This document shows positions 40,703 to 49,631 of a stretch of 64,000 nt of DNA, in pieces. The stretch is from DATHSY01 sp046729855 (GTDB lineage: Bacteria > Actinomycetota > UBA4738 > HRBIN12). Both the position numbers and the translations under genes were made by a program. Location: the NCBI GenBank assembly GCA_046729855.1, contig JBKPHM010000047.1, positions 1-64,000 of the forward strand, in the 5' to 3' direction. The notes under the pieces were generated by a model that did no database searches, was not told where the DNA came from, and saw only the letters and a program-made list of their open reading frames with translations. Each line of letters starts with the position of its first letter. The stretch's first letter is position 1.

Positions 40703-41592
40703 AGCTCCTCCGCGAAGTCGCCCGATAGGTCGAAGAACCGCCCCCACGTGAACCGCAGGAACGCGATCGACGCGAGCAGCACGATCGCCAGCACGCCGGC
40801 GAGCCATCCGAGCGACACCGGCGGCAGGATCGACTCCCCCTCGGGCGATACGGCTCCGTAGATCGCGCGCTGGAACCCGGACACGATCGGGGCGAGCGGG
40901 TTCAGGAGGTAGAGGTTCCAAAGCCACTGCCCGCGCTCGATGAGCTCGTAGTAAACGAGGTACCCCGCGTACACGATCGGCGTGAACCAGAACCACACGA
41001 GCAGCGCGAGCGTGAGGAGGTGCTGGATGTCGCGGTACCGCACGTTCAGGGCCGACAGCCACAGCGTCACCGCGAGGGTGAAGACCAACAGCGTCGCGAA
41101 CGCCAGCGGGTACAGCGCGATCTCCGGCCACCGCAGGCCGTAGCCCGATACCAGGACGAACAGCAGGAACACGGCCGTCTGGAGCACGAAGTCGACGAGC
41201 GCGACCCCGATCGCCGACAGCGGCAGGACCTCGTGCGGAAACGCCACCTTCTTGACGAGGTTCGAGTTGTCGATCACCGACCTCGCGCCGGTCGTGAGCG
41301 AGACCGAGAACAGGTTCCACGCGAGCAGGCCGGACAGCAGGTACACGGGGTAGTCCGGGAACCGCCCCCGCGTGACGCGGATGACGAAGCTGAACACCGC
41401 GAGGAACACGAGCGGGTTCAGGAGCGACCAGATCGCACCCAGGACCGAGGCGGCGTACTTGACCTTCAGCTCCTTGCGGACGAGGTTCATCAGGACCTCG
41501 CGGTGCGCGAGTAGCACTCGGATCCGCCGGCGGACGTTCAGCCGAGGCGGCTCGGAGGTCCGTTCGATGCCGTCGACCGTGGTCGCGTTCAT
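40699..41592 (-). CDS. wzm: Polysaccharide ABC exporter permease
   Basis: ABC-2 type membrane subunit; 297 residues with six hydrophobic segments. Motifs: the amphipathic start LMNLVRKELKVKYAASVLG, LNPLVFLAVFSFVIR and NLVKKVAFPHEVLPLSAIG, then RDIQHLLTLALLVWFWFTPI, typical of Wzm/TagG. It pairs with the Wzt protein. The ATG overlaps the GT4 stop (ATGA), so GT, permease and ATPase are made in step. Confidence 0.93.
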   Translation of the reverse strand: MNATTVDGIERTSEPPRLNVRRRIRVLLAHREVLMNLVRKELKVKYAASVLGAIWSLLNPLVFLAVFSFVIRVTRGRFPDYPVYLLSGLLAWNLFSVSLTTGARSVIDNSNLVKKVAFPHEVLPLSAIGVALVDFVLQTAVFLLFVLVSGYGLRWPEIALYPLAFATLLVFTLAVTLWLSALNVRYRDIQHLLTLALLVWFWFTPIVYAGYLVYYELIERGQWLWNLYLLNPLAPIVSGFQRAIYGAVSPEGESILPPVSLGWLAGVLAIVLLASIAFLRFTWGRFFDLSGDFAEEL

Positions 41593-42914
41593 CGCGGCGT
41601 CGACAGCTCCTCGAGCGCCCGGGCGTAGGACGCGCCGTAACCCTGCGCGAGCCGCTCCTCGGTTACACCGAGGTCGGCCAGCGCGCCGGCCCACCGAGCA
41701 AGCGCGCGCCGCGACGGGTCGTGAAGGAGCGCGAGCGTCCCCTCGATCGCATCGGCGTATCCGCGCGCGGACGCGTTCGTCGACGCGAGCCGCTCCATGT
41801 GCGCCTTCGCCTGGCTACCGATCCGCACGCGACGGTCGACGTCGTCGCGCAGCCCGGCGATCGCCTGCTCGAGCTCGGCGGCGTCGGGCCGTCCCGGCGA
41901 GACGCGGACGACCATCGCGTCGGGGACGTCGAGGTACGTGCCGGTCGCCGAGACGATCGTCGTAAGGCCGGACTGCATTGCGCGCGACAGCGAGCCGCTC
42001 ACCTCGCCCCGGTGCGGGAACCGCAAGTCGACGCCGACGTCGGCGGCGTGCATCCACTCGAGGAAGTCCTCATCGCTCACGTCGGTCAGCAGCGTCGCTC
42101 GACCGCCCAGGCCGGACGCGCGGACGACCGCGTCGGCGTCGAACCCGTCGATCCGCCGCCCGACCAGCACGACGTGGACGTCCTCCGGCAACCGTCGAAC
42201 CGCCTCGAGCACCGCATCGATCTGCTTGGCGGCGTTGAGATCCCCGAACACGCCGACCAGGAACCCCATCCCCTGCGCCTCCAGCGGGCCGCGCAGCAGG
42301 TTCCGCCGCGACGCCGCGCGACGGAGTACCTCCGGCCGTTCGACCGGCGGATGCGGGACGACGAACACCGGCGTCCGGCACCCGAACTCGCGCACGTAGC
42401 GTTCGACGAACGCCGAGTGCACCACTATGCCGCGGGCGCGCCGCGCGACGTGCGCGACGAACGGCACGCGCAGCGGCGGGTTGGCGAGCGCGTCGTCCGA
42501 GCGTAGCCGCTCCGCGTTCGCTAGCCCCTCGCGGATCGCCTGGAAGCCGTGCGCATCGCTGGCCGCGGTGAGCCCGTGCACGAAGTCGTCGAGCGCCAGG
42601 TCGTGGACCACGACCAGCCCCGGCGTCTGGATCGCGTGCCGGTAGATGTCGTGATGGAACTCGACGTTGTTGCCCAGGTGGTAGACGCCGAGCCCGTACC
42701 ACGGGATCAGCCCCTCGTGGACCGGCGTGACCGGCCACATCCGGTCGATCGGCCGCTCGTACCCGAGCAGCTCCAGGCCGGCCAGGATCGCCTGCGCGTA
42801 CGTGGCGATGCCCGTGCGCGCCGGCGGCAGCGGTGACAGCCACGCGACCTTGTGGTCGAGCCGGCGGGCGGGTCGGATGGCGCGGCGTGCGGCGCGGGCG
42901 ACGAAGCGCAGCAC
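41589..42914 (-). CDS. GT4-family glycosyltransferase
   Basis: 441 residues, GT-B fold. N-terminal VAWLSPLPPARTGIATYAQAI, with VVVHDLALDDFVHG and IVVHSAFVERYVREFG in the acceptor domain. The C-terminal donor domain shows GVFGDLNAAKQIDAVLEAVRRL, LVGRRIDG and FPHRGEVSGSLSRAMQSGL, where a short GE-type motif replaces the usual E-x7-E. Sugar specificity unknown. GTG start at 42914, 3 nt after the stop of the next gene. Weak relation to an unusual GT4 subgroup; inference only. Confidence 0.8.
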   Translation of the reverse strand: MLRFVARAARRAIRPARRLDHKVAWLSPLPPARTGIATYAQAILAGLELLGYERPIDRMWPVTPVHEGLIPWYGLGVYHLGNNVEFHHDIYRHAIQTPGLVVVHDLALDDFVHGLTAASDAHGFQAIREGLANAERLRSDDALANPPLRVPFVAHVARRARGIVVHSAFVERYVREFGCRTPVFVVPHPPVERPEVLRRAASRRNLLRGPLEAQGMGFLVGVFGDLNAAKQIDAVLEAVRRLPEDVHVVLVGRRIDGFDADAVVRASGLGGRATLLTDVSDEDFLEWMHAADVGVDLRFPHRGEVSGSLSRAMQSGLTTIVSATGTYLDVPDAMVVRVSPGRPDAAELEQAIAGLRDDVDRRVRIGSQAKAHMERLASTNASARGYADAIEGTLALLHDPSRRALARWAGALADLGVTEERLAQGYGASYARALEELSTPR

Positions 42915-42917
42915 GGC

Positions 42918-43967
42918 TCACTCCAGCAATCGCGCGACGATGTCGGCCCAGCCAGGGACCGTCGCGCGGAGCTTCTCGTTGCCCGCCTCGCCCAGCCGCC
43001 GGGCGAGCTCGCGGTCCGCGTACAGCCGGTCAAAGGCCTCGGCGATCGCCCGCGGCTCGGGCGTGGCCACCAGGCCCGTGCGCCCGTCGTCGACGAACTC
43101 GAGCGGCCCGCCGCAGTCCGTGACCGTCACAACGGGGCGGTGCGCCGCGAACCCCTCGAGCGTGACGTACCCGTAGTCCTCGTCGAACGGTCCGTAGTAG
43201 ACGCCGAGGGCGTTCAGGTATCGCTCGTAGAGCTGTTCGTCGGGGAGCCGTCCTACGAACTCGACCCGATCGGCCACGCCGTGCTTCCTCGCCTGCTCGC
43301 GGAGCGCCGGTCCGTCGGGACCTTCGCCGACGAGCGAGAGGTTGACTTCCGTCTCGACGTGCCGCATGGCCTCGACGGCGAGCGACTGCCGCTTCAGCGG
43401 CTCGAGCCGGCTCGGGAAGACGATCGTGTCGCCGTACGGGCCGGGCTCGCGCGGCAGAAGCGCCTCGCTGATCGGCGACGGGTGGTACAGGACTTCGCTC
43501 GAGAGACGGCGCGTCTTCCATAGCCGCTCCTGAACGTTGCGCGAGTTCGTGTAGATCCGCTTGGCCTCGCCGAGTGCGATCCGGTCGCTCTTCCAGACCA
43601 TCTCGCGGACCGCTGGCCCGTCGTCCTGGCGCGAGAGGTCCGCGAATTCCGGGTGGTCCCACAGCTCGTAGGCGGAACGGTGTTGGTGGATCAGCCAAAC
43701 GATCTTGCGCTCGTGCGGGACGAGGTACGCGGGGAACTTCAGCGCGATGGCCGCGTCGATCTTCAGACCGTTCGACTCTGCGATGTCGAGCGAACGCCAC
43801 ACGGCCATCTGGTGGAGCAGCTCGGTCGCCGGGTACCACTTGCCTGCGACGGTCACCATCTCGGCGTCGTGGCCGGCCTCGCGCAGGGCGCGCACGACGG
43901 ACTCGGTGTGCGTCTCGGCGCCGCCGCGGACGAACGGCGTCTGCGCATGACAGACGGCGATCCTCAC
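42918..43967 (-). CDS. GT4-family glycosyltransferase
   Basis: 349 residues. It starts MRIAVCHAQTPFVRGGAETHTESVV, with the G-G-A-E acceptor-side loop. The donor-side region is VFPSRLEPLKRQSLAVEAMRHV, then LVGEGPDGPALREQARKHG and YYGPFDEDYGYVTLEGFAAHRPVV, with the E-x7-E-like pair of retaining GT4 enzymes. Sugar unknown. It is coupled to the coiled-coil gene upstream (GTGA overlap at 43964-43967). Confidence 0.85.
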   Translation of the reverse strand: MRIAVCHAQTPFVRGGAETHTESVVRALREAGHDAEMVTVAGKWYPATELLHQMAVWRSLDIAESNGLKIDAAIALKFPAYLVPHERKIVWLIHQHRSAYELWDHPEFADLSRQDDGPAVREMVWKSDRIALGEAKRIYTNSRNVQERLWKTRRLSSEVLYHPSPISEALLPREPGPYGDTIVFPSRLEPLKRQSLAVEAMRHVETEVNLSLVGEGPDGPALREQARKHGVADRVEFVGRLPDEQLYERYLNALGVYYGPFDEDYGYVTLEGFAAHRPVVTVTDCGGPLEFVDDGRTGLVATPEPRAIAEAFDRLYADRELARRLGEAGNEKLRATVPGWADIVARLLE

Positions 43968-44344
43968 CCGTCGCCACCGCCTTTCTGGCGATCGAGACGC
44001 GCGACCTCGGCCTCGAGCTCGGCCACGCGATCGGCGAGCGCCGCGTTCAGCTCAGCCAGGTCGGCGAGCAGGCGGTCGTAGCGCTTGGAGATCGGCCGGA
44101 GGAAGCGAAACAGGCGGAGCTTGAGCTGCCGCCGCCAACGGACCGAGTGCGTCAGGTTCGGCTCACCGCGCGGGAGGGCGCGCTTCTGGTCCTCACGCAA
44201 CAGGGCGGCGAAGTCATGCAGCGCGTCTCGGACGGCTGCGATGTCCATCCGCGAGCGCGGCGTGGCCTCCTCGGCCCAGTACAGCTCGCGTTCCAGCGAA
44301 GCGCGCGTGCCACCCTCGTCGGGCCCCGTGACCTGCGTTTCCAT
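43964..44344 (-). CDS. Hypothetical coiled-coil protein of the glycan locus
   Basis: 126 residues, no signal or membrane segment. A basic middle (SVRWRRQLKLRLFRFLRPISKRYDRLL) precedes a C-terminal coiled coil (LADLAELNAALADRVAELEAEVARLDRQK). Function unknown. Small coiled-coil proteins like this occur beside Wzm/Wzt clusters and may organise the glycosyltransferases at the membrane; that is inference. It is the first gene of a coupled run to the nucleotidyltransferase at 37 kb, with its own -10 box TAGGCT at 44354-44359. Confidence 0.65.
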   Translation of the reverse strand: METQVTGPDEGGTRASLERELYWAEEATPRSRMDIAAVRDALHDFAALLREDQKRALPRGEPNLTHSVRWRRQLKLRLFRFLRPISKRYDRLLADLAELNAALADRVAELEAEVARLDRQKGGGDG

Positions 44345-44353
44345 CGTGCGGGG

Positions 44354-44359
44354 AGCCTA
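44354..44359 (-). promoter_or_regulatory. -10 box (TAGGCT) heading the glycan export operon
   Basis: TAGGCT lies 9 nt before the ATG at 44344 with no ribosome site, so the first mRNA is probably leaderless. All genes down to 37166 follow in the same direction with overlaps or gaps of 0-3 nt. Confidence 0.45.
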
Positions 44360-44416
44360 GCATCGGGCCTGGTCGCGCCTCGGACCTGCAACGGAACCGC
44401 CACAAGGGCGCCCAGG

Positions 44417-44422
44417 TATGGT
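44417..44422 (+). promoter_or_regulatory. -10 box (TATGGT) of the methyltransferase gene
   Basis: TATGGT ends 6 nt before the GTG at 44429. No ribosome site is seen, so a leaderless mRNA is likely. Confidence 0.45.
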
Positions 44423-44428
44423 GCGTGA

Positions 44429-45205
44429 GTGATCGACGACCACGTGCTCCTGAACCGCCGCGAATGGGACGCGGACGCAGACAACTGGGTCGAGCGGGGC
44501 CGCGAGGCGTGGGCCCAAGACGAGCCGTCGTGGGGCATATGGCCCGTACCCGAGTCCGAGGTCGGGCTGCTCCCGGAGGTCGACGGGTCCGACGTCGTCG
44601 AGCTGGGCTGCGGGACCGCGTACATCTCGGCCTGGCTCGCGCGCCGGGGAGCGCGCCCCGTCGGTCTCGACAACTCGTCGCGTCAGCTGGCGACCGCGAG
44701 GCGGTTCCAAGAGGAGTTCGGGATCCGGTTCCCGCTGGTGCACGCCGACGGCGAGCGCCCGCCGTTCAGGGACGAGAGCTTCGACTTCGCGATCTCCGAG
44801 TACGGCGCGTCGATCTGGTGCGACCCGTACCGATGGATCCCGGAGGCGGCGCGAATCCTCCGGCAGGGCGGGCGGCTGCTGTTCATCGTCGGCGGGGCGA
44901 TCATGATGTGCTGCTACCCGACCGACGACGACGAGGCGCCCGCAGATACGAGGCTGCACCGGGACTACTTCGGCATGCACCGGTTCGAGTGGCGCGCCGA
45001 GGACGGCCACATTGACGCGATCGAGTTCCACCTGACCCACGGCGACATGATCCGGCTTCTACGCTCGAGCGGCTTCGAGATCGAAGAGCTCGTGGAGATG
45101 CGGGCGCCCGAGGAGAAGCCGAAGGAAACGACGAGGTGGTACGTCGAGTGGGAGTGGTCTCGCCGCTGGCCGAGCGTCGAGGTCTGGAAGGCCCGGAAGC
45201 GATAG
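44429..45205 (+). CDS. SAM-dependent class I methyltransferase
   Basis: 258 residues. Motif I VVELGCGTAYISAWLARRG (about 56-74), the acidic end of strand 2 GLDNSSRQL, and the post-motif FDFAISEYGASIWCDP. The N-terminal NRREWDADADNWVERG is a helix seen in small-molecule methyltransferases of the UbiE/bioC-like group. Substrate not known. It is divergent from the glycan operon and converges on the phosphoesterase gene. The 50 bp between them contain a short GCCGATCGGC palindrome and complementary CCGAAA/TTTCGG, perhaps a weak terminator. Confidence 0.82.
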   Translation: MIDDHVLLNRREWDADADNWVERGREAWAQDEPSWGIWPVPESEVGLLPEVDGSDVVELGCGTAYISAWLARRGARPVGLDNSSRQLATARRFQEEFGIRFPLVHADGERPPFRDESFDFAISEYGASIWCDPYRWIPEAARILRQGGRLLFIVGGAIMMCCYPTDDDEAPADTRLHRDYFGMHRFEWRAEDGHIDAIEFHLTHGDMIRLLRSSGFEIEELVEMRAPEEKPKETTRWYVEWEWSRRWPSVEVWKARKR

Positions 45206-45255
45206 CTCCCCGAAAATAGGTGCCGATCGGCGACGGTGTTTGCGTCCGTTTCGGA

Positions 45256-46614
45256 TCACCCCTGAACCGCGTCCGTCCAGATCGGACCCTCGCAGTCGTC
45301 TCGAAGCGGTAGCGGCACCGGGTCGCGCGGCTCCTGGTCGAAGTCGAACGCGCTGAGCAGTGGTGTCGCCTCTCGGTCCCGGTCCGTGAGCTGCCGTAGG
45401 CTCCAGTTGTCCTCGATGAACCGGAGCACGCTCGAGAACTCACCCAGCTCGGAGCTCACCACCGCTTCCTTCGCGTACGGGCTCAGCACGAGCAGCGGCA
45501 CGCGGATCCCGAAGCCGAAGTCGTCCACCTGCGGCGGCGGTACGTGATCGTAGAACCCCCCATAGTCGTCCCACGTGACGAAGATCGCCGTGGTCGGCCA
45601 CATCGGCGAGTTCATGATCGCGTCGATCACCTTCGTGGACCAGTTCTCGCCGTGACAGAAGTTGTACTCCGGGTGCTCGGACAGCTCGAACCGCGGCGTG
45701 ATCCACGTCACCGGTGGCAACGAGCCTGCCCGGATGTCCTCGAGCACCCTGTCCACCGGGAACATGTGCTCCTGCCACCGCTCGGGGTGCTCTCGGTAAC
45801 GCCGGATCGCCGAATACGCCGACCAGATGTACCCGCGCTGATTCTCGCTGGCCGCGTAGTACGACCACGGGATCTCCTTGCGGTTCAGCAAGTCGCCCTC
45901 GGTCAGGAAGTCGAAGCAGGGCCGAACCTTCCTCACGATGCCCTCGGAGTCCCTCACCTCGACGAGCTGCTGCTCGGGCGCGTCGCACCCGAACGTCAGC
46001 GAGAAGAACCCGGTCCGCCGCGGGTTGTCGATCGCGCCGCCCGAGGTCGCCGCGATCGCGTACAGATGGTTTGGGAACGACGGCCCGTGCGCGCTCGCGA
46101 AGAAGTTGTCGAACAGCACGAACTCCTTCGCCCACCGCCAGTAGTTCGGCAGCTGGTTCCTCCGCAGCTGCGTGTACGCCCAGTCGCCGCTCGGGCCCTG
46201 GTCGAACCGGTCCATCTCGCCCTTGTGCCATGCATACAGCGCCGCCTGGTACGAGTGCGGGATGTCGGTCGGCACTCGACCGTCGGTCCCGCGCCGCAGC
46301 GGTCGTTCGACACCGTTGTCCATCCCGACCGTCACACCGTTCGCGCCAGGGAACGTGCCAAACAGGTGGTCGAATGTCCGGTTCTCCTTGATCAGGAACA
46401 CCACGTGCTTGATCGGGAACTTCGTCTCGAGCGCCGTCGCGTCGAACCCGCTCTCGGGCGCGCCCGTCGTGATCACGAACGGCGTCCACCTCGGCGACGG
46501 TCTCTCGCCCGAGCCGGCGGCCGTCCTGCTGCACGCCGCCGCGACGGTGGCGAAGACGGTGAGCCAGGCCGTGGCAGCCATCGGGCGTGCCGATGCGCGA
46601 CGCGGCGCCCCCAT
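45256..46614 (-). CDS. Secreted phosphoesterase family lipoprotein (phospholipase C/AcpA type)
   Basis: 452 residues. The start is Arg-rich; a hydrophobic stretch ends in the lipobox-like VAAAC at about residue 28, so it may be a lipoprotein. The catalytic domain has HVVFLIKENRTFDHLFGTFPG (phosphoesterase signature) and the metal-site VTWDDYGGFYDHVPPPQVD near 330-350. The family includes phosphatidylcholine phospholipase C and acid phosphatase AcpA; the substrate is not known. An internal ATG 11 codons in is a possible alternative start. A -10 box TAGACT (46628-46623) sits 8 nt upstream of the first ATG, arguing for that start. Confidence 0.88.
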   Translation of the reverse strand: MGAPRRASARPMAATAWLTVFATVAAACSRTAAGSGERPSPRWTPFVITTGAPESGFDATALETKFPIKHVVFLIKENRTFDHLFGTFPGANGVTVGMDNGVERPLRRGTDGRVPTDIPHSYQAALYAWHKGEMDRFDQGPSGDWAYTQLRRNQLPNYWRWAKEFVLFDNFFASAHGPSFPNHLYAIAATSGGAIDNPRRTGFFSLTFGCDAPEQQLVEVRDSEGIVRKVRPCFDFLTEGDLLNRKEIPWSYYAASENQRGYIWSAYSAIRRYREHPERWQEHMFPVDRVLEDIRAGSLPPVTWITPRFELSEHPEYNFCHGENWSTKVIDAIMNSPMWPTTAIFVTWDDYGGFYDHVPPPQVDDFGFGIRVPLLVLSPYAKEAVVSSELGEFSSVLRFIEDNWSLRQLTDRDREATPLLSAFDFDQEPRDPVPLPLRDDCEGPIWTDAVQG

Positions 46615-46622
46615 CGCGCGGG

Positions 46623-46628
46623 AGTCTA
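46623..46628 (-). promoter_or_regulatory. -10 box (TAGACT) of the phosphoesterase gene
   Basis: TAGACT lies 8 nt before the ATG at 46614, overlapping the end of rmlD. No ribosome site, so leaderless transcription is likely. Confidence 0.4.
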
Positions 46629-47477
46629 GCGGGGTGCCCGAACGCCGAGCCGGGACAGGAGGCCCACGAGCGAACGGTCCAGGACGGGCATCGGCTCGAG
46701 CCGCAGGTGCGGCACGAGGACGCTGACCAGCGCTGAGTCGCGCGGGCGCGGGGCCGAGAGGTTGAGCTCGTCCGCCTTCTGTGGGATCACGGCTCCGGGC
46801 AGGTCGCCGATCCGCTTGGCCCGCTCCAGGACCTCGAACCAGGTCGTCGGCTCGGGTCCGGCCAAGTGGTACGTCCCAAACCGCCGCACCAGCGCGAGTG
46901 GGATCAAGCGAGCGGCCAGCTCCGTCACGTCGGTCGGCGACCCGACCCGGTCGGCCAGCCCGCCGACCTCCTCGCCGGCGATCAGTCGGCTTAGTGCGCC
47001 GGTCAGGAAGTCCGATCCGCCGCCGAACACGTAGCCGGTCCGCACGATCAGGTGCGCCGCGCCCGCATGCATGACGAGCTGTTCGCCGAGCAGCTTGCTC
47101 CGCGCGTACACCGACAGCGGGTTCGGCGCATCCGTCTCGTCGTACGGCGCTCGCTTCTCACCGTCGAAGACGTAGTCCGTCGAGACGTGCAGGAACACTG
47201 AGTCGGTCTCCCTCGCGGCGAGCGCGAGGTTGTGCGGACCGACGGCGTTGTCGCGGAACGCGCGCTCGGGTTCCGCCTCGCACGCGTCCACCTTGGTGAA
47301 CGCGGCCAGGTTGAGGACCAGCTCGGGTTCGAGCGGCACGACCGCCCGCATCACCGCGTCGAAGTCGCCCACGTCGAGCGCCGCGTGGTCGAACTCGTGC
47401 ACGTCGTGATGGGACGGCACCTGCGCCAGGAACGCGCGCGCCAGCCCGCCGCCGGCGCCGGTGACGACGATCCTCAT
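46626..47477 (-). CDS. rmlD: dTDP-4-dehydrorhamnose reductase
   Basis: Last step of dTDP-L-rhamnose synthesis. 283 residues, SDR fold. Nucleotide motif VTGAGGGLARAFL at the start (the usual G-x2-G-x2-G is G-A-G-G-G-L-A), LNLAAFTKVDACE, STDYVFDGEK and the catalytic YARSKLLGE (Y-x3-K), followed by IVRTGYVFGGG. The ATG overlaps the rmlB stop (47474-47477). RmlC, the 3,5-epimerase between RmlB and RmlD in the pathway, is not encoded in this window. Confidence 0.9.
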   Translation of the reverse strand: MRIVVTGAGGGLARAFLAQVPSHHDVHEFDHAALDVGDFDAVMRAVVPLEPELVLNLAAFTKVDACEAEPERAFRDNAVGPHNLALAARETDSVFLHVSTDYVFDGEKRAPYDETDAPNPLSVYARSKLLGEQLVMHAGAAHLIVRTGYVFGGGSDFLTGALSRLIAGEEVGGLADRVGSPTDVTELAARLIPLALVRRFGTYHLAGPEPTTWFEVLERAKRIGDLPGAVIPQKADELNLSAPRPRDSALVSVLVPHLRLEPMPVLDRSLVGLLSRLGVRAPR

Positions 47478-48451
47478 CGCGCGGGTTCCGGCATCGCCTG
47501 TCGGATCTCATCGACGTGCTCGCGGTACCAATCGACCGTCATCGCGAGCCCATCGTCGAACCCGATCCGCGGCGTCCATCCCAGCGCGTGCACGCGGTCG
47601 GCGCGAACGCCGTACCGGAAGTCGTGGCCCGGCCGGTCCTCGACGAACGTGATCAGCGATTCGTCCACGCCGGCCAGTGCGCAGATCCGTTGCGCGAGCT
47701 CGAGGTTCGACAGCTCGAACCCCTCGCCGATGTTGTAGATCACGTCGGGGTCGCCGCGCTCGAGCACCGCGACGGCGGCGCGCGCCCACTCGGTGACGTA
47801 CAGATACTCCCGTCGCTGCTCGCCCCGGCCGTACACCGGGATCGGGCGGCCGTCGAGCGCCGCAAGCGTGTAGGTCGGCACGACGCGCTCGAGCTGCCGC
47901 GGGCCGAACGCGTTGGTGCCGCGGACGACCGTCACGTCGATCCCGTAGGTCTGGCGGTACGCCTGAGACAGAAGGTCGGCCGCCGCCTTGCTCGCCGCAT
48001 ATGGGCTCCGCGGGCGGACCGGATCGTCCTCGGCGAACAGCCCGCCGTCGATCGGGCCTTGCCCGTAGACCTCGTCGGTCGAGACCATCAGCAGTCGCGT
48101 TCGGCGTTCGCGAACGGCCTCGAGCACCGTCTGCGTCCCGAGGACGTTCGAGACGACGAACTCCCGTGGGCCGGCGATGCTCCGGTCGACGTGCGCCTCC
48201 GCCGCCGCGTGGATCACCGCGTCGGCGTCGCGAACGAGTCCATCGAGCGTTTCGGCGTCGTTGACGTCCGCGACGACGAACCGGAACCGGCCGTCGCCCT
48301 CGTGCTGCGCCAGGTTCTCGCGGCGGCCGCCGATCGACAGGCGATCGAGCACCGTGACACGGGTGTCGTCGCGTTCGAGGAGCACGTCCACCACGTGCGA
48401 GCCGATGAAGCCGGCACCGCCCGTGACCAGCACGTGTCGCGCGTCCCCCAT
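47474..48451 (-). CDS. rmlB: dTDP-glucose 4,6-dehydratase
   Basis: Converts dTDP-glucose to dTDP-4-keto-6-deoxyglucose. 325 residues, extended SDR. GGAGFIGSHVVD (NAD site), AAEAHVDRSIAGP, STDEVYGQGPIDGGLFAEDDP, the catalytic YAASKAAADLL, RGTNAFGPRQ and REYLYVTEWARA are all in place. The insert after STDEVYG fits RmlB rather than UDP-glucose epimerase. It is the middle gene of the rmlA-GT4-rmlB-rmlD group. Confidence 0.93.
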   Translation of the reverse strand: MGDARHVLVTGGAGFIGSHVVDVLLERDDTRVTVLDRLSIGGRRENLAQHEGDGRFRFVVADVNDAETLDGLVRDADAVIHAAAEAHVDRSIAGPREFVVSNVLGTQTVLEAVRERRTRLLMVSTDEVYGQGPIDGGLFAEDDPVRPRSPYAASKAAADLLSQAYRQTYGIDVTVVRGTNAFGPRQLERVVPTYTLAALDGRPIPVYGRGEQRREYLYVTEWARAAVAVLERGDPDVIYNIGEGFELSNLELAQRICALAGVDESLITFVEDRPGHDFRYGVRADRVHALGWTPRIGFDDGLAMTVDWYREHVDEIRQAMPEPAR

Positions 48452-48465
48452 CGGTGCGGCGCAGT

Positions 48466-49620
48466 CTACCGGCCGCCCGCCGCGGCCTGCCTCAGCACGG
48501 CGACCGTCCGCCGGGCCGTCTCGTGCCAGGTGAACCGGGCCGCGCGGGCGAGGCCCGCCCCGATCAGCCGGTCGCGTAATCCCTCGTCGTCGAGCAACTC
48601 CTGGAGCCCGGTCGTGATCTGCTTCTCGTCGTTCGGGTCGACGAGATACGCGGCCTGGCCGGCGACCTCGGGTAGGGACGCGACGTTCGACGTCAGCACC
48701 GGCACGCGTGCGGCCATGCCCTCGAGCACCGGGAACCCGAAGCCCTCGTACAGCGACGGGTACGCGACGATGGTCGCCTGCGAGAGCAGCGCCCGCTTCT
48801 CGGAGAACCCGACGAAGCCGATCAGGACGATCCGGCGCCGGATCGCCGCGGGGAGCGCGTCGATCTGCGAACGCAGTCGCTGCGGCGTCTCCGGGTACCA
48901 CGGCACCGGCCCGCCTGCGATCACGAGCATCGCGTCCGTGTCCACGTCCGCAAACGCTCGCGCGAGCGCTTCGAGGTTCTTGCGCGGCTCGAGCCCTCCG
49001 ACGAACAGCACGAATCGCCCCTCGATCCCGAACCGTCGCCGGACGGCCTGGCCGGCGCGCTGCGGCACGGAACGGATCTGGTCCGCGTTGACCCCGTGCG
49101 GGATCACCGTGATGCGCCGCTCGTCGACGCCGTGGAACTCCTGCAGGTCCACGGCGGTCGCGCGGGATGGGACGATCAGCGCGGCCGATCGTTCGATCGC
49201 GCGCCTCAGCAGCGCCCGCCACCCCTCGTCGACGTGCGGCGCCGTTTCGGGGAACCGCTCGAACCCGAGATCGTGCACGACCGTCGCCAGCTCCCGACGA
49301 TTCGTCGGCGGCGGAAAGTAGTTCGTGGCGAACAGCACATCGAACCGCGAGGTCCATTCGATCAGCGGAAGCCGGTACTTCAGCGAGAGCGGCTGATGAA
49401 CCCGCGCCGGGAACCGCATGCCGCGCTCGATGAGGTTCGGCGCCTCCTCGTCGGCGAAGAACCGACCCGGTCGGAACAAACGCCGAAGGTGCACGTACCA
49501 GGCGACGAACTCGTCGTCCGGGGCGGCACCTGGGAGATGCCGTGTGATCTGGTCGGCGTAGTGCCCAACGCCCGTCCGACGCGGGTGGACAGCCGGGCGA
49601 GCGTCGATCAGGACCCGCAC
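48466..49620 (-). CDS. GT4-family mannosyl/rhamnosyl-type glycosyltransferase
   Basis: 384 residues, GT-B fold. N-terminal LIDARPAVHPRRTGVGHYADQI (acceptor loop), ATVVHDLGFERFPET and IVPSRATAVDLQEFHG. Donor side: LFVGGLEPRKNLEALARAF, IGFVGFSEKRALLSQATIVAYPSLYEGFGFPVLEGMAARVPVL, with the E-x7-E pair. The closest general type transfers mannose or rhamnose from a nucleotide sugar; exact sugar unknown. GTG start at 49620, 11 nt after the rmlA stop, so it probably uses the dTDP-rhamnose made by its neighbours. Confidence 0.87.
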   Translation of the reverse strand: MRVLIDARPAVHPRRTGVGHYADQITRHLPGAAPDDEFVAWYVHLRRLFRPGRFFADEEAPNLIERGMRFPARVHQPLSLKYRLPLIEWTSRFDVLFATNYFPPPTNRRELATVVHDLGFERFPETAPHVDEGWRALLRRAIERSAALIVPSRATAVDLQEFHGVDERRITVIPHGVNADQIRSVPQRAGQAVRRRFGIEGRFVLFVGGLEPRKNLEALARAFADVDTDAMLVIAGGPVPWYPETPQRLRSQIDALPAAIRRRIVLIGFVGFSEKRALLSQATIVAYPSLYEGFGFPVLEGMAARVPVLTSNVASLPEVAGQAAYLVDPNDEKQITTGLQELLDDEGLRDRLIGAGLARAARFTWHETARRTVAVLRQAAAGGR

Positions 49621-49631
49621 GAGGCGAGAGC